Source: Thalassotalea hakodatensis
GTDB lineage: Bacteria; Pseudomonadota; Gammaproteobacteria; Enterobacterales; Alteromonadaceae
Assembly: GCF_030295995.1 (NCBI RefSeq)
Contig: NZ_AP027365.1
Span: 2,388,066 to 2,452,065 of the forward strand
Reading direction: 5' to 3'
DNA: 64,000 bases
Shown: one piece after another, positions 21,128-30,846 of the stretch
Layout: each line of letters starts with the position of its first letter
Position numbering within the stretch: position 1 is the stretch's first letter
Notes under the pieces: model-generated
Told to the model about the DNA's origin: nothing
Seen by the model: only the letters and a program-made list of their open reading frames with translations
Databases searched by the model: none
Program-made: the position numbers and the translations under genes

Positions 21128-21589
21128 ATGTCATATAGTATTAGTCGAGTTAGGTGGGAGCAAGCTGCTCCCTTATTAAAAGATGTCAGAGAAAAGGTAT
21201 TTATTTGTGAGTGGCGAATACCTAAACATATCGAGTTTGATCGAAAAGATAGGTTCGCCTTTCATGTGTTAGTGTGCGACGATAAAACACAAGAGCCTAT
21301 TGCAACAGGTAGAATACTCGCTACAGGCGAAATTTCTCGAATCGCCGTATTACTGCCATATAGAAAAAAACAAGTTGATGGCATTGTAATGCAAGGTCTA
21401 CTTAGTATCGCTCAAGAGTTACGCTTAGATGAAGTATTCATCTATAGCCCGCTCGATACTGTTGAATATTACCGACGATTTAATTTTAATAGCGCTGGTG
21501 CTGTATTTATGGAGGCAGGCATGCCTCGACAGCGACTGGGCTGCCAATTAGACGATATACAACATGCTAACTATTGTTATACCCATTAA
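21128..21589 (+). CDS. GNAT-family N-acetyltransferase
   Basis: This 153-aa protein has the GNAT fold: an N-terminal REKVFICEWRIP block (ElaA/YjcF-like), the IATGRIL beta strand, the acetyl-CoA region ISRIAVLLPYRKKQVDGIVM and a C-terminal YYRRFNF segment. The substrate is unknown. I start at ATG 21128, just after the roxA stop, because the longer form would overlap roxA. It is probably cotranscribed with roxA. Confidence 0.8.
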   Translation: MSYSISRVRWEQAAPLLKDVREKVFICEWRIPKHIEFDRKDRFAFHVLVCDDKTQEPIATGRILATGEISRIAVLLPYRKKQVDGIVMQGLLSIAQELRLDEVFIYSPLDTVEYYRRFNFNSAGAVFMEAGMPRQRLGCQLDDIQHANYCYTH

Positions 21590-21625
21590 CACTTACCATT
21601 AACAGCCTGCTTTTAATTTCGTTAA

Positions 21626-22033
21626 TTAGCTTGATTGCCAAACGTTATTATCATCAAATAATTGATATAAATCTTCAGCACGAGAAATTAAATGCTCAGC
21701 CAGCCTTTTACTTTCTTCTTTTTTATCTTTACGTAAATTTTCAGCTTGTAACTGCCACTTCAACGAAAAATGCCTTACAGCTTCTCGGGCGTCACCAGCA
21801 ACAGAGACGGGAGAATAATCAGTAGGTAAATCACCTGAAATTGCCCACACAGTGGTGTTATCAGTTAAATTAATTTTCCATACCGACATTAAGGGGATTA
21901 AATAGCGACTTTCTTTGTCGGCAACACTTTTAGTGATCAAGCCGCGATCAGCAAGAAATTTAGTTGCGGCTTGATATTGCTCTCTTACCCACTGCTGTTG
22001 CTCTTGTTCAGTCATGGTTCGTTGTTCTGTCAT
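21626..22033 (-). CDS. DUF4826-family protein
   Basis: The 135-aa cytoplasmic protein resembles the small conserved DUF4826 family found in marine gammaproteobacteria; this is recalled rather than searched. It is rich in charged residues, lacks signal or membrane segments, and has a helical C-terminus. Function unknown. It converges on the GNAT gene. Confidence 0.65.
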   Translation of the reverse strand: MTEQRTMTEQEQQQWVREQYQAATKFLADRGLITKSVADKESRYLIPLMSVWKINLTDNTTVWAISGDLPTDYSPVSVAGDAREAVRHFSLKWQLQAENLRKDKKEESKRLAEHLISRAEDLYQLFDDNNVWQSS

Positions 22034-22303
22034 GGTATATATTTAATTTTTACTACTAAAGGTAGTTAGACTAGCCAAAGAAAAACGGATGTACAAGCGC
22101 ATTATTTTTCACGACTAAGATGATGTTCATTTTTGTTAACAATGGTGCAGATTTACCTAGCAAAAACTAATGACAAATCTCACTGGTTCGACTGGATAAA
22201 GCCAATAACTAATGGTATTGTGCGCGCCAAGAAATATTACACCCCTGGTTTCATTTTATATTTATTTTCATTGTGAAACCCTTTAATGCACGGAGAAGTA
22301 GAA

Positions 22304-23347
22304 GTGGCTTTTTTCGATTTAGTTGATTTTGATAATCACGAGCAAGTCGTTTTTTGTAGTGATAAAGCAACAGGTTTGAAGGCAATAATCGCTGTTCATA
22401 GTACAGCGTTAGGTCCTGCTGCGGGTGGTTGTCGTTTTTGGGATTACGCCAATGATGAACAAGCATTAACTGATGTACTGCGATTATCAAAAGGAATGAC
22501 CTATAAAAATGCCATGGCAGGCCTTAAACTTGGTGGCGGTAAGGCCGTTATTATTGGCAATCCAAAAGCGCTTAAATCGACAGCATTATTTGAAGCCTTT
22601 GGCCGTGCAGTTAATAACGTTGGTGGCCGCTACTATACGGCTGAAGACGTTAATATTACCACAGGCGATATGGCGACCGTAAATCAAGTAACTGACTATG
22701 TTGCTGGCCTAGATGGTAAAAGTGGTAACCCTGCACCGTTCACAGCATTAGGTACATTTTTAGGCATTAAAGCCGCTGTTAAATTTAAGCTCGGTAAAGA
22801 TGACTTGCATGGAATAAAAGTCGCAGTACAGGGTTTAGGTAGTGTTGGTTATGATTTATGTGCCAAGTTACACACTGCAGGCGCGCAATTAATTGTCTCT
22901 GACATAAACCATGAAGCATTAGAGAATGCAGCGGCAGAGTTTGGTGCAACTATCGTAGAACTTGATGAAATATACAGCCAAGAGGTTGATGTATTTTCAC
23001 CTTGTGCATTAGGTGCCTCTATTAATGACGATACCATACCGCAATTAAAAGCTTCTATTATTGCCGGTTGTGCAAATAATCAATTAGCTGCTGAGAAACA
23101 TGATCAAATCTTAAAAGATAAAGGTATTTTATATACACCAGATTATGTGATTAACGCCGGTGGTATTATTAATGTGTCATTAGAAATCTATCCAGAACCT
23201 TATTGTGCAGATGAAGCAACACGATTAGTTGAAAATATCTATAACACTTTAACGACAGTTTTTACGACTGCAGCAGAACAAGATAAACCAACGGGTATTG
23301 TTGCAGATCAAATGGCACAAGAAATCATCGCAAAAGCCAATCAGTAA
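22304..23347 (+). CDS. Leucine dehydrogenase (Glu/Leu/Phe/Val dehydrogenase family)
   Basis: This 347-aa enzyme reversibly deaminates branched-chain L-amino acids to 2-oxo acids with NAD+. The glycine-rich substrate loop GGGKAVI places catalytic Lys at residue 80, as in Bacillus leucine dehydrogenase, and GLGSVGYDL is the Rossmann dinucleotide loop. I choose GTG 22304 because GGAG lies 8 nt upstream and the N-terminus (AFFDLVDFDNHEQVVF) matches the family. An in-frame ATG at 22286 lacks such a site. The gene is monocistronic with a terminator at 23398-23413. Confidence 0.9.
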   Translation: MAFFDLVDFDNHEQVVFCSDKATGLKAIIAVHSTALGPAAGGCRFWDYANDEQALTDVLRLSKGMTYKNAMAGLKLGGGKAVIIGNPKALKSTALFEAFGRAVNNVGGRYYTAEDVNITTGDMATVNQVTDYVAGLDGKSGNPAPFTALGTFLGIKAAVKFKLGKDDLHGIKVAVQGLGSVGYDLCAKLHTAGAQLIVSDINHEALENAAAEFGATIVELDEIYSQEVDVFSPCALGASINDDTIPQLKASIIAGCANNQLAAEKHDQILKDKGILYTPDYVINAGGIINVSLEIYPEPYCADEATRLVENIYNTLTTVFTTAAEQDKPTGIVADQMAQEIIAKANQ

Positions 23348-23395
23348 GTTTGATGCGGTGATTAACACCAAGTAAGAGTTGTGTTCTAAAAAAAG

Positions 23396-23418
23396 AAGGT
23401 GGCCAAGGCCACCTTTTT
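23396..23418 (+). terminator. Intrinsic terminator after leucine dehydrogenase
   Basis: GGTGGCC (23398-23404) and GGCCACC (23407-23413) form a strong stem followed by TTTTT and preceded by A-rich sequence. Confidence 0.85.
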
Positions 23419-23556
23419 AAATACTTCAATTTGGGATGAAATGTGAGCGCAAGACAACCCTGTCCTGCTAAACAATAGCCTAAGTTAATCACACAAAAAT
23501 GGCGAGATTAAAAGCTTGTTTTAATGTTGTGAAAAGCTTGTATATCGTTACAACCT

Positions 23557-26500
23557 TTATTCGCCTAACTGTGCCACTAACACTTCAACCGGATGTTTGG
23601 TTTTCTTGTTCGATAAACGTTTTATTTGCGAACGACATGAATAGCCTGTCACAACAAGTTGTTCTGCTCTTGCATTATCAACCTTTTGTTGCCAACTCAT
23701 CTCGTATAATGTTTTAGAGTTCTCAAAATTAACCGCTTCATGACCGTAAGTACCAGCCATTCCGCAACATCCAACAGATTGCTTTTCTAACGATAAACCA
23801 AAGTAATTAAAAATATCTGACCATTGTTTCTCGCTACCTGCTAAAGCCGTTTTTTCAGTGCAATGCGCGAACAACTTAAATGTGGTTGTATTTTTTCTAA
23901 ACGTAAACGGATTATTTTTTGATTTCAGATGATCGATCACCGTTAACAGCCACTCGTGTGCTAACTGCACATGAAAATTGCCTCGCTCTTCTTTTAATAC
24001 TTGTTGGTATTCATCACGAAAACACAACACTGTAGACGCATCAGTACCGATCATAGGTATGGCTAATTGCTGTAATTGATTAAGAAAATCTGCTGTATTT
24101 TTCGCTGTTTTAGCAAATTTGGTTAAAAACCCTTTGACATGTTGTGGTTTGCCGTTTGGTTTAAACGGTAATAACACTGGACTATAACCAAGTTTTTGTA
24201 CCAATAACATCAGGTTTTCAACAACTTGAGCATCATAAAAAGAAGTAAATGGATCTTGCACAACAAATACATAGTTTGCCTTTTCTTCACTCGTCATTTG
24301 TTGAAACTTAGCTAATTGAAACGATTCAAATTGCAATGTATTAACACGCTCAGATAATGTAGGCACTGATAGCAGTGGTGTATCAATGTAGCCTATAGTT
24401 GCTCGACTCGCTTTGTCATACAGCTTAGAACTTAACACACTATTCACGAGTTTCGGTGATTTCGCCATCAACGGTGCCATGTGCTCGACGTTTGCAACAA
24501 GATGATCTTTTAGCGGTCTAAAATAACTACTGTGGTAAAGATTTAAAAAGCGTGCTCTAAAATCAGGCACGTCTACTTTTATAGGGCATTGGCTAGCACA
24601 CGCTTTACAGGCTAAACAACCTGACATTGCTTCCATTACCTCATGGGAAAAATCTTCATCACGTTGTGTGGAAAGCGCATTTTTCACTTTGTCTAACAAA
24701 CGCTTTACTGACCAGCCATTGATATTTTGTTCTAATTGTAAAATATCAACGCCTTTATTCTGCAATAAACGCAGCCATTCACGCATCAAACCTGCTCTAC
24801 CCTTGGGTGAATGCCTTCTATCGCGTGTTACTTTGCTCGACGGGCACATTGGGCTGGCTGTATCATAGTTAAAACATAAACCGTTTCCGTTACATTCCAT
24901 TGCAGATTTAAACGACTCTTTAACGGCAATGGGGATTTGTCGATCGTAAGTTCCACGTTTAACGCCATCCACTGACACTAAAGGTTCCGATGAATCGATT
25001 GGCGTACAAATTTTACCAGGATTCATTTTATTATTCGGATCAAACGCTGTTTTTATTTTTCTTAATTCTAAAAATAACGCTTCGCCAAAAAACTCAGGGC
25101 CGTATTCGCTTCGATACCCTTTACCATGCTCACCCCACATTAAACCGCCGTATTTTGCAGTTAAGGCAACGACTTTATCTGATATTGATCGCATGGTTTT
25201 TTCTTGTTCAGGGTCACACATATCAAGGGCTGGCCGAACATGTAAAACACCCGCATCAACATGGCCAAACATGCCATAATGTAATTGATAACTATCAAGG
25301 AGTTCACGAAACTCAGCGATAAAATCAGCCAGTTTTGCAGGAGGTACTGCAGTATCTTCTGCAAAGGCTAATGGTTTTTGCGCTCCTTTCGTGTTTCCAA
25401 GCAACCCTACGGCTTTTTTACGCATTGCGTAAATTTTACCAATACTGGCTAAATCAGTCGTAACTTGATAACCAATTACACCCGTTTTATTGGCAATATC
25501 GTTATCTAGCTGCTCAGTTAACATGGCTACTTGTTCAGCTAAACCTTCAATTGATTGACCATTATATTCAACGATATTAATACCATCCATGACTTGGCCT
25601 TCAACATCAGTGATCAAATCACTCACTGAATGCCAAATAATATCTTGTTTCGCAAGATTCAATACTTTGCTATCGATGGTTTCTACTGATGTTGCTTTAG
25701 CTTCAACAAGCGTTGGCGAGTGCCTTAGCGCTGAATCGAAGCTATCATACTTAATGTTAATAAGTGTTTTTGCAGGTGCTATTGGCGTTAAATTTAATTT
25801 AGCTTCACATACAAAGGCGAGTGACCCCTCAGAGCCGGTGATCAAACGCGATAAATCTATCTGAGATAAGTCGTCAGATACAGCATGTTCTAAATCATAA
25901 CCGGTTAGAAAACGGTTTAATCTTGGAAATTTAGATAAGATTTGTTCTCGCTTACCAATGCTGGTTGCAATCACTTGTTTAACAATGTTACCAATGGTGG
26001 AATCTTGCTGCGCAAGCTCGTGTGCTTGTTTAATTAGCATTGGTGAAGTCGATAGTAGTTCACCATTTGCTAACACACTTTCTAGTGCTAAAACATGATC
26101 AGAGGTTTTTCCATAGATTAACGAGCCTTGGCCAGAGGCATCCGTATTGATCATCCCGCCAACCGTTGCCCGGTTACTCGTAGACAAATCAGGTGAGAAA
26201 AAGAAACCATGAGGACGTAAATAATCATTAAGTTGATCTTTTATAACGCCTGCTTCAACACGCACCCAGTTTTCTTCAACATTAATTTCAAGAATACGAT
26301 TCATATACTTAGATAAATCAACCACAATGCCTGGCGTTAAACTTTGGCCATTAGTACCTGTACCGCCGCCTCGTGCGCTAAATTTTATTTCTGCAAACTG
26401 TGATTGATTTGCTAATGTTGTGATTTCTTGTACGTCTTGTTTACTTCTCGGATGTAACACCAATTGCGGTAACTGTTGATAAATACTGTTATCAGTAGCT

Positions 26501-26622
26501 ACTGCAAGCCTCGCACCATATTGAGTACTAATATCGCCATTGTAGGCTTGAGATTTAAGTGCTTGTGCGAATTGTTGATAAAGTGGTTCAACAAGTTCCT
26601 GAGGATCTAACCGAGGTAACAT
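23557..26622 (-). CDS. ydiJ: FAD/Fe-S D-2-hydroxyglutarate dehydrogenase YdiJ
   Basis: This 1021-aa fusion joins an FAD-binding oxidase of the GlcD/D-lactate dehydrogenase type (PCMH-type loop RGGGTGTNGQSL near 84, NTDASGQGSLIYGK near 155) to a ferredoxin-type module (CLACKACASQCPI, about 655) and two CCG-type cysteine-rich domains (VGCCGMAGTYG near 965). E. coli YdiJ, of similar length, oxidises D-2-hydroxyglutarate. The enzyme probably feeds electrons to the respiratory chain. It is transcribed alone on the minus strand. Confidence 0.9.
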   Translation of the reverse strand: MLPRLDPQELVEPLYQQFAQALKSQAYNGDISTQYGARLAVATDNSIYQQLPQLVLHPRSKQDVQEITTLANQSQFAEIKFSARGGGTGTNGQSLTPGIVVDLSKYMNRILEINVEENWVRVEAGVIKDQLNDYLRPHGFFFSPDLSTSNRATVGGMINTDASGQGSLIYGKTSDHVLALESVLANGELLSTSPMLIKQAHELAQQDSTIGNIVKQVIATSIGKREQILSKFPRLNRFLTGYDLEHAVSDDLSQIDLSRLITGSEGSLAFVCEAKLNLTPIAPAKTLINIKYDSFDSALRHSPTLVEAKATSVETIDSKVLNLAKQDIIWHSVSDLITDVEGQVMDGINIVEYNGQSIEGLAEQVAMLTEQLDNDIANKTGVIGYQVTTDLASIGKIYAMRKKAVGLLGNTKGAQKPLAFAEDTAVPPAKLADFIAEFRELLDSYQLHYGMFGHVDAGVLHVRPALDMCDPEQEKTMRSISDKVVALTAKYGGLMWGEHGKGYRSEYGPEFFGEALFLELRKIKTAFDPNNKMNPGKICTPIDSSEPLVSVDGVKRGTYDRQIPIAVKESFKSAMECNGNGLCFNYDTASPMCPSSKVTRDRRHSPKGRAGLMREWLRLLQNKGVDILQLEQNINGWSVKRLLDKVKNALSTQRDEDFSHEVMEAMSGCLACKACASQCPIKVDVPDFRARFLNLYHSSYFRPLKDHLVANVEHMAPLMAKSPKLVNSVLSSKLYDKASRATIGYIDTPLLSVPTLSERVNTLQFESFQLAKFQQMTSEEKANYVFVVQDPFTSFYDAQVVENLMLLVQKLGYSPVLLPFKPNGKPQHVKGFLTKFAKTAKNTADFLNQLQQLAIPMIGTDASTVLCFRDEYQQVLKEERGNFHVQLAHEWLLTVIDHLKSKNNPFTFRKNTTTFKLFAHCTEKTALAGSEKQWSDIFNYFGLSLEKQSVGCCGMAGTYGHEAVNFENSKTLYEMSWQQKVDNARAEQLVVTGYSCRSQIKRLSNKKTKHPVEVLVAQLGE

Positions 26623-26863
26623 AAGGCCTAGTATATATTTTTCGAAAGATAATAGGTGGTTAGTATATCACGGTATTTTTTTAAAAAGAAAATACCACGC
26701 TATATTGTTTATCACTGATTAAATAGCAATATATTCTAACAATAGTTAAGGTATTATTTATTTTTCACTTTTTCTGCTATCAATTATTTTTTGATAGTAA
26801 AGCGGTGGAGTTCTTAAAAAGTAAACAGTCATCGTGTTGAAACATTTCAGTAAGGAAAATTAA

Positions 26864-27685
26864 ATGTTTAAAAATATTATACTAGCGGCCTTACTGCTAA
26901 GCAGTATATCTGCTGATGCTCGTAACCAATTAGAAATTATAGACAAAAGTAAATTTACCATTGGTGACCGCATGACATTTAACTCTACAGTGTTAAATGA
27001 AAATAGAATACTAAATGTCTACCTGCCAAGTAGTTATAAGGGGTCTCCAGATAAAACATACCCTGTTATTTATCTCTTAGACGGTTCAGCTGAGGAAGAC
27101 TTTTTACACTTAGCAGGCTTAGTGCAATTTGGTTCATTTTCTTGGATACAACAAATACCAGAAAGTATTGTGGTAGGTATTGAAAACGTCGATAGAAAGC
27201 GTGACTTCACCTACCCTACTAATCATCCACAAGATCAAAAAGACTTCCCAACAAGTGGCGGTTCTGCCAAGTTTATTGAATTTATTAGCTCAGAGCTTCA
27301 ACCAATAATAGAAGAAAACTATCGAACCAATGCCAATAAAACAATTATAGGGCAATCATTGGGCGGTTTACTTGCTACTGAAATATTATTTAAAGCGCCA
27401 GAATTATTTGATAATTACATTATCATTAGCCCAAGTTTATGGTGGGATGATGAATCGTTACTAGCGCAACCCCTAAAAACTTCAGCCACTGAAAAATTAA
27501 TCTATATAGGCGTTGGTAAGGAAGGAGACATTATGGAGCGAACCGCCAAGGAGTTATTTGTCAAAGTTAATAAACAAAAACCTAAGCATTATTCAACATA
27601 TTTTAAATTCTTTGAACAGTTAAGCCATGGCGATACCTTGCACTTAGCGGTATACAACGCCTTCGATAAACTTTTTAGACAATAA
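26864..27685 (+). CDS. Secreted esterase of the EstD/Fes alpha/beta-hydrolase family
   Basis: This 273-aa protein has a signal peptide (cleavage after SADA near 20) and an alpha/beta hydrolase fold: YPVIYLLDGSAEE near 67, nucleophile elbow GQSLGG with Ser at about 168, and a late His in FEQLSHGD. The family includes IroE/Fes-like siderophore esterases and other carboxylesterases. No iron genes are adjacent, so the substrate is unknown. AAGGAAA precedes the ATG. The palindrome at 27696-27745 probably terminates the transcript. Confidence 0.78.
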   Translation: MFKNIILAALLLSSISADARNQLEIIDKSKFTIGDRMTFNSTVLNENRILNVYLPSSYKGSPDKTYPVIYLLDGSAEEDFLHLAGLVQFGSFSWIQQIPESIVVGIENVDRKRDFTYPTNHPQDQKDFPTSGGSAKFIEFISSELQPIIEENYRTNANKTIIGQSLGGLLATEILFKAPELFDNYIIISPSLWWDDESLLAQPLKTSATEKLIYIGVGKEGDIMERTAKELFVKVNKQKPKHYSTYFKFFEQLSHGDTLHLAVYNAFDKLFRQ

Positions 27686-27695
27686 AAAAAGTAAA

Positions 27696-27745
27696 AAAAG
27701 GGGTCAGGTACAATTATCTAAAAATTAATGTACCTGACCCCTTTT
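27696..27745. repeat. REP-like palindrome, also a likely terminator
   Basis: AAAAGGGGTCAGGTAC and GTACCTGACCCCTTTT form a perfect 16-bp stem around an 18-nt A/T-rich loop. A half-copy (GTACCTGACCC plus T-run) lies beside the intact ppsA stop at 33028-33043. Palindromes ending in GGGGTCAG recur in marine gammaproteobacterial intergenic DNA (recalled). Its T-run tails could terminate transcription in both directions. Confidence 0.7.
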
Positions 27746-27750
27746 ATTAT

Positions 27751-27889
27751 TTAGTCGTGTTGTTCAACTAAGTATAACCAAGTAGGTAAAACGGTATCAG
27801 GATTAAGCAATACACTATCAATGCCCTGCTCTACTAACCATGCGGCGAAATCTTCGTAATCAGGTGGACCTTGGCCACAAATAATTCGA
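27751..27889 (-). pseudogene. Duplicated 3' end of ppsA (remnant)
   Basis: About 140 bp reproduces the C-terminal end of PpsA, including the stop codon, with roughly one substitution per 11 bases compared with 33046-33178. The reading encodes ...[16 protein letters not shown] then [17 protein letters not shown] and a stop. It lacks a start and the rest of the gene, so it is non-functional. Homology extends downstream into the GTACCTGACCC repeat. Upstream it breaks off just before a GAACATTCATGG motif (27898) that also ends a small element near ppsA. Confidence 0.85.
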
Positions 27890-27903
27890 AAAGAAGTGAA
27901 CAT

Positions 27904-28149
27904 TCATGGCGTTTGGCGATCAAAACTATCGATAAGCGCATTGCTTAATAACGTTTTTTCTTCTGAAAAGCGATTAGAGTAATGGCTATCATAATCTACG
28001 GCATTTAAATTTCTTACTTTCAAATGTCTTTCTAGATTCGTTAACTCAGAACGAAAAGGAGTAATATCACTCTTTTCTTGGATATTTTCATTGCTTTTAA
28101 ACGCGTTATATTGTGTGTTAAATGTATTATACAGCAGGATTAACACCAT
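27904..28149 (-). CDS. Doubtful small ORF next to the ppsA remnant
   Basis: An 81-codon frame with a hydrophobic start and a polar, charged remainder. No family is recognised. Its last codons lie in the GAACATTCATGG terminal motif, which suggests the frame ends inside mobile or repeat DNA. It may be a degraded gene or chance. Confidence 0.25.
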   Translation of the reverse strand: MVLILLYNTFNTQYNAFKSNENIQEKSDITPFRSELTNLERHLKVRNLNAVDYDSHYSNRFSEEKTLLSNALIDSFDRQTP

Positions 28150-28561
28150 ATTTTTGTCATTAACTACTGGCCGAAAATATCAATTTCGCTTTGATGAGAA
28201 TGGCTAAACGGTATAGTGCATTTTCTCGATATACAATGCCATCTTCAACTCTTCATGCTCAATATCATGTTGGTTCAAAAACGTATTTCCGTCGACAGCG
28301 GTCATTAGTGCATGTTGATTAAATGCTAAATCTTCTTTAGCATGCTGTTGATCATTTATGCTGTTTCGCGCCCTAATAATCGCGGCTAATTAGCCTAGTG
28401 TTCGGCAGCATTTAATATGTCAGTATAACCCCTTATTTTCCACAGAGTAAGGCGAATGCGTTACCCTGTTCTGAGTCAAATAACCTAACCTCCTAACTGT
28501 CCTTATGTGCTGATTTGGGTACATAAAGTAACTGCTAAAGTAACGAGTATAGTTTCCATAG
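28150..28561. other. Degenerate region, possible gene remnant
   Basis: No intact gene is visible over about 410 bp. A 61-codon open minus-strand stretch (28207-28389) reads like protein (for example KEDLAFNQHALMTAVDG) but has stops at both ends and no suitable start near its upstream end, so it may be the C-terminal remnant of a lost gene. I do not recognise the family. Confidence 0.35.
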
Positions 28562-30046
28562 CTAATTTACTGACACTTTCTTCAACGCAAAGCTAAACGC
28601 TGCACCTTGTCCTATTTCACTAGAGACTGATATTTCGCTGTGCATGAGTTCAAGCAGTTTCTTGGTAATCGCTAATCCTAAGCCAGCATGTTTTTCACCA
28701 GCATTGATAGCATTACTAGCGCGATAGCGAGTATCAAAAATATACGACAACTCTGCTTTTTTAATTCCGGTTCCGGTGTCTTTCACCGTCACCTGACATT
28801 GATGACTTTTAATCTCATCTACCTGCAAATATATCTGCCCGCCTTGCGGTGTATGTCTTATCGCATTTTCAATTAAATTACTCAGTACGCGCTCTAGTTT
28901 AGCTATGTCCGCTAAAATCAGCGTATTTGAATGGCTAGGCTTAATCGACATTTTGATCTCCTTGGCTTGGCATTTTAAGGAGAACTTTGCTAAAACATCA
29001 TACAAAAGTTCAATAATGTTAAAGCTTTCCAATTGAATAGATACTTGACCTCCCTCTAAATGTGCTAATTCAAAAATTTGATCAATTAATAATTTAAGAT
29101 CTTGAGCATTTTTCAGCGCTGTTTGTAGATATTTATTTTTTTGCTCAGCCGTTAAACTATCAAGCCCTAGTGCTACCGTTTCAACATACCCCTGCAACGA
29201 TGCCAATGGTGTACGTAAATCATGAGAAATATCTGCCAATAACTCTCTTCGTTGAAGATCAGCCTGCTTTAGTTGATTTAATTGCTCACTAATTTGTTGC
29301 GCCATTTCTTCGAAAACGATGCCCAATTGATGCACTTCATTCGAAGTATTTCTTTTCCAAAGAGCAAGCTTCACCTTGCTTTGATCAAATCCAGCCGCCT
29401 TCAGCGTATGAATATCGCCAATTAATTTCCTAAGCGGTTTAGTAAAGTAACGAAACAAGCCTAACATCACAACGAACAAAAATAACATGGCGCCGGCAAA
29501 TGCCATTAATGATAATTTTGCTTGTTGATTGAATTGAGGATTAGCAAAAGCCGACTCATATTGCTCCCCTGCGACAATAACATATAAATAGCCTTGCAAT
29601 GCCTCACCATTATAGACAGGTGCAACTGAGAATACTTTTTGCCGTGCTTCATTTTTTGGATCGTCACCATAAATAGGTAAAGCAATGTTACTTTCAATAA
29701 GATTTAACAGCGGTGCTAAACTCACTTGATCACGCTTAATCAAGTGCTTATCAATGGAGTGAGTCAATACCTTTCCTGTAGGATCTAACAAATAAAACTC
29801 AAAAGCTGGTCCAAGTACCATCAAGGTATGAAATAAATTTTTAAGTGCCTCATAATCATATACGCCCTTTGTTAATATCGGGTTATCGTTGACTAAATTT
29901 TCAGCTAAAGATAAATGTAAACCTTGCTGTGCTTCATACCTAACTTGCTTTTCTAATGAATTAGCCCAGCAGTAGAACACGATCAATATGGCGACGAACA
30001 CTGACAGCAGAGATAATGACAACCGCTGATATAAACTCAACTTCAC
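28562..30046 (-). CDS. Sensor histidine kinase (OmpR-partner type)
   Basis: The 494-aa kinase has two membrane segments (about 8-28 and 178-198) enclosing a periplasmic sensor region of about 150 residues, a HAMP linker, and a HisKA box with the phospho-acceptor His in DISHDLRTPLASL (about 275). An HATPase domain follows with NLIENAIRHT, DTGTGIKK and GLGLAI. Its start overlaps the stop of the regulator gene by 4 bp. The upstream spondin-domain genes on the same strand suggest a link to an envelope or extracellular signal, which is inference. Confidence 0.9.
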   Translation of the reverse strand: MKLSLYQRLSLSLLSVFVAILIVFYCWANSLEKQVRYEAQQGLHLSLAENLVNDNPILTKGVYDYEALKNLFHTLMVLGPAFEFYLLDPTGKVLTHSIDKHLIKRDQVSLAPLLNLIESNIALPIYGDDPKNEARQKVFSVAPVYNGEALQGYLYVIVAGEQYESAFANPQFNQQAKLSLMAFAGAMLFLFVVMLGLFRYFTKPLRKLIGDIHTLKAAGFDQSKVKLALWKRNTSNEVHQLGIVFEEMAQQISEQLNQLKQADLQRRELLADISHDLRTPLASLQGYVETVALGLDSLTAEQKNKYLQTALKNAQDLKLLIDQIFELAHLEGGQVSIQLESFNIIELLYDVLAKFSLKCQAKEIKMSIKPSHSNTLILADIAKLERVLSNLIENAIRHTPQGGQIYLQVDEIKSHQCQVTVKDTGTGIKKAELSYIFDTRYRASNAINAGEKHAGLGLAITKKLLELMHSEISVSSEIGQGAAFSFALKKVSVN

Positions 30047-30765
30047 GCCGCTACCCCTTGTTTAGATAGCTTATAACCGACCCCCCAAACAGTTTGCACA
30101 ATTTCTGGCTTAGCGGCATTTTGTTCTACTTTAGTACGCAGGCGATTTATATGCGAATTAACAGTGTGTTCATAACCCAAGTGATGATAACCCCAAACAG
30201 AGCTTAACAATTGCTCTCTTGAAAACACTTGCTCAGGGTGCGATGCTAAAAAATACAGTAAATCAAACTCTGTTGACGTCAATGGAATGTCTTTTCCTTT
30301 AAGGTAAGTTTTATGACTGATAATATCAATTTGAAGTGCTCCTAAGGTGAGTTGCGCTGCCTTTACTTGTTGCTGACACGTTTTTGTTCGCTCTGCAATT
30401 ACATGTGCTTTGCGTAATTGTGCCCTTATTCTGGCTTGAAGCTCACGAATACTAAATGGCTTGGTCATATAGTCGTCAGCACCTAGCTCTAACCCTAACA
30501 CCCGGTCAATTTCACTGTCTCGGGAAGTTAACATTAAAATAGACTGCTCAGGATATTTCTCTCTGATTTGGCGACATACGTCTAAACCAGATATACCGGG
30601 CAACATCACATCAAGTATCACTAAATCAAAATGACGACTTTCTATTAATGCTAACGCGGCTTCGCCTGATGATTGATGAACAATTTCAAGTGACATGTCT
30701 TGTAGGTTTACCTTGATCAGTTCTGCGATATCTAAATCATCTTCAACTAAAAGCACTCTATCCAT
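30043..30765 (-). CDS. OmpR-family response regulator
   Basis: The 240-aa regulator has a receiver domain (acidic residues EDD at 8-10, phospho-acceptor Asp52 in LVILDVMLPG, Lys in MTKPFS) and a C-terminal winged helix typical of OmpR/PhoB (STEFDLLYFLASHPEQVFSR, then VNSHINRLRTKVE and VWGVGYKL). It pairs with the overlapping kinase gene. It lies 81 bp after the spondin-domain lipoprotein gene, so all four genes could be one transcript. Confidence 0.92.
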   Translation of the reverse strand: MDRVLLVEDDLDIAELIKVNLQDMSLEIVHQSSGEAALALIESRHFDLVILDVMLPGISGLDVCRQIREKYPEQSILMLTSRDSEIDRVLGLELGADDYMTKPFSIRELQARIRAQLRKAHVIAERTKTCQQQVKAAQLTLGALQIDIISHKTYLKGKDIPLTSTEFDLLYFLASHPEQVFSREQLLSSVWGYHHLGYEHTVNSHINRLRTKVEQNAAKPEIVQTVWGVGYKLSKQGVAA

Positions 30766-30846
30766 ACTGTTTCCCCAGTGGTTTAATAAAGAGAAACGGA
30801 TAAAAAGAGAAAGCTCTTGCCTTCCCTTTAACTGCCTGAACTATGC

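Noticed and set aside
26669-26697. GGTATTTT/AAAATACC hairpin upstream of the ydiJ start
   Set aside because: Low-complexity A/T stem in an AT-rich gap. No operator family is recognisable.
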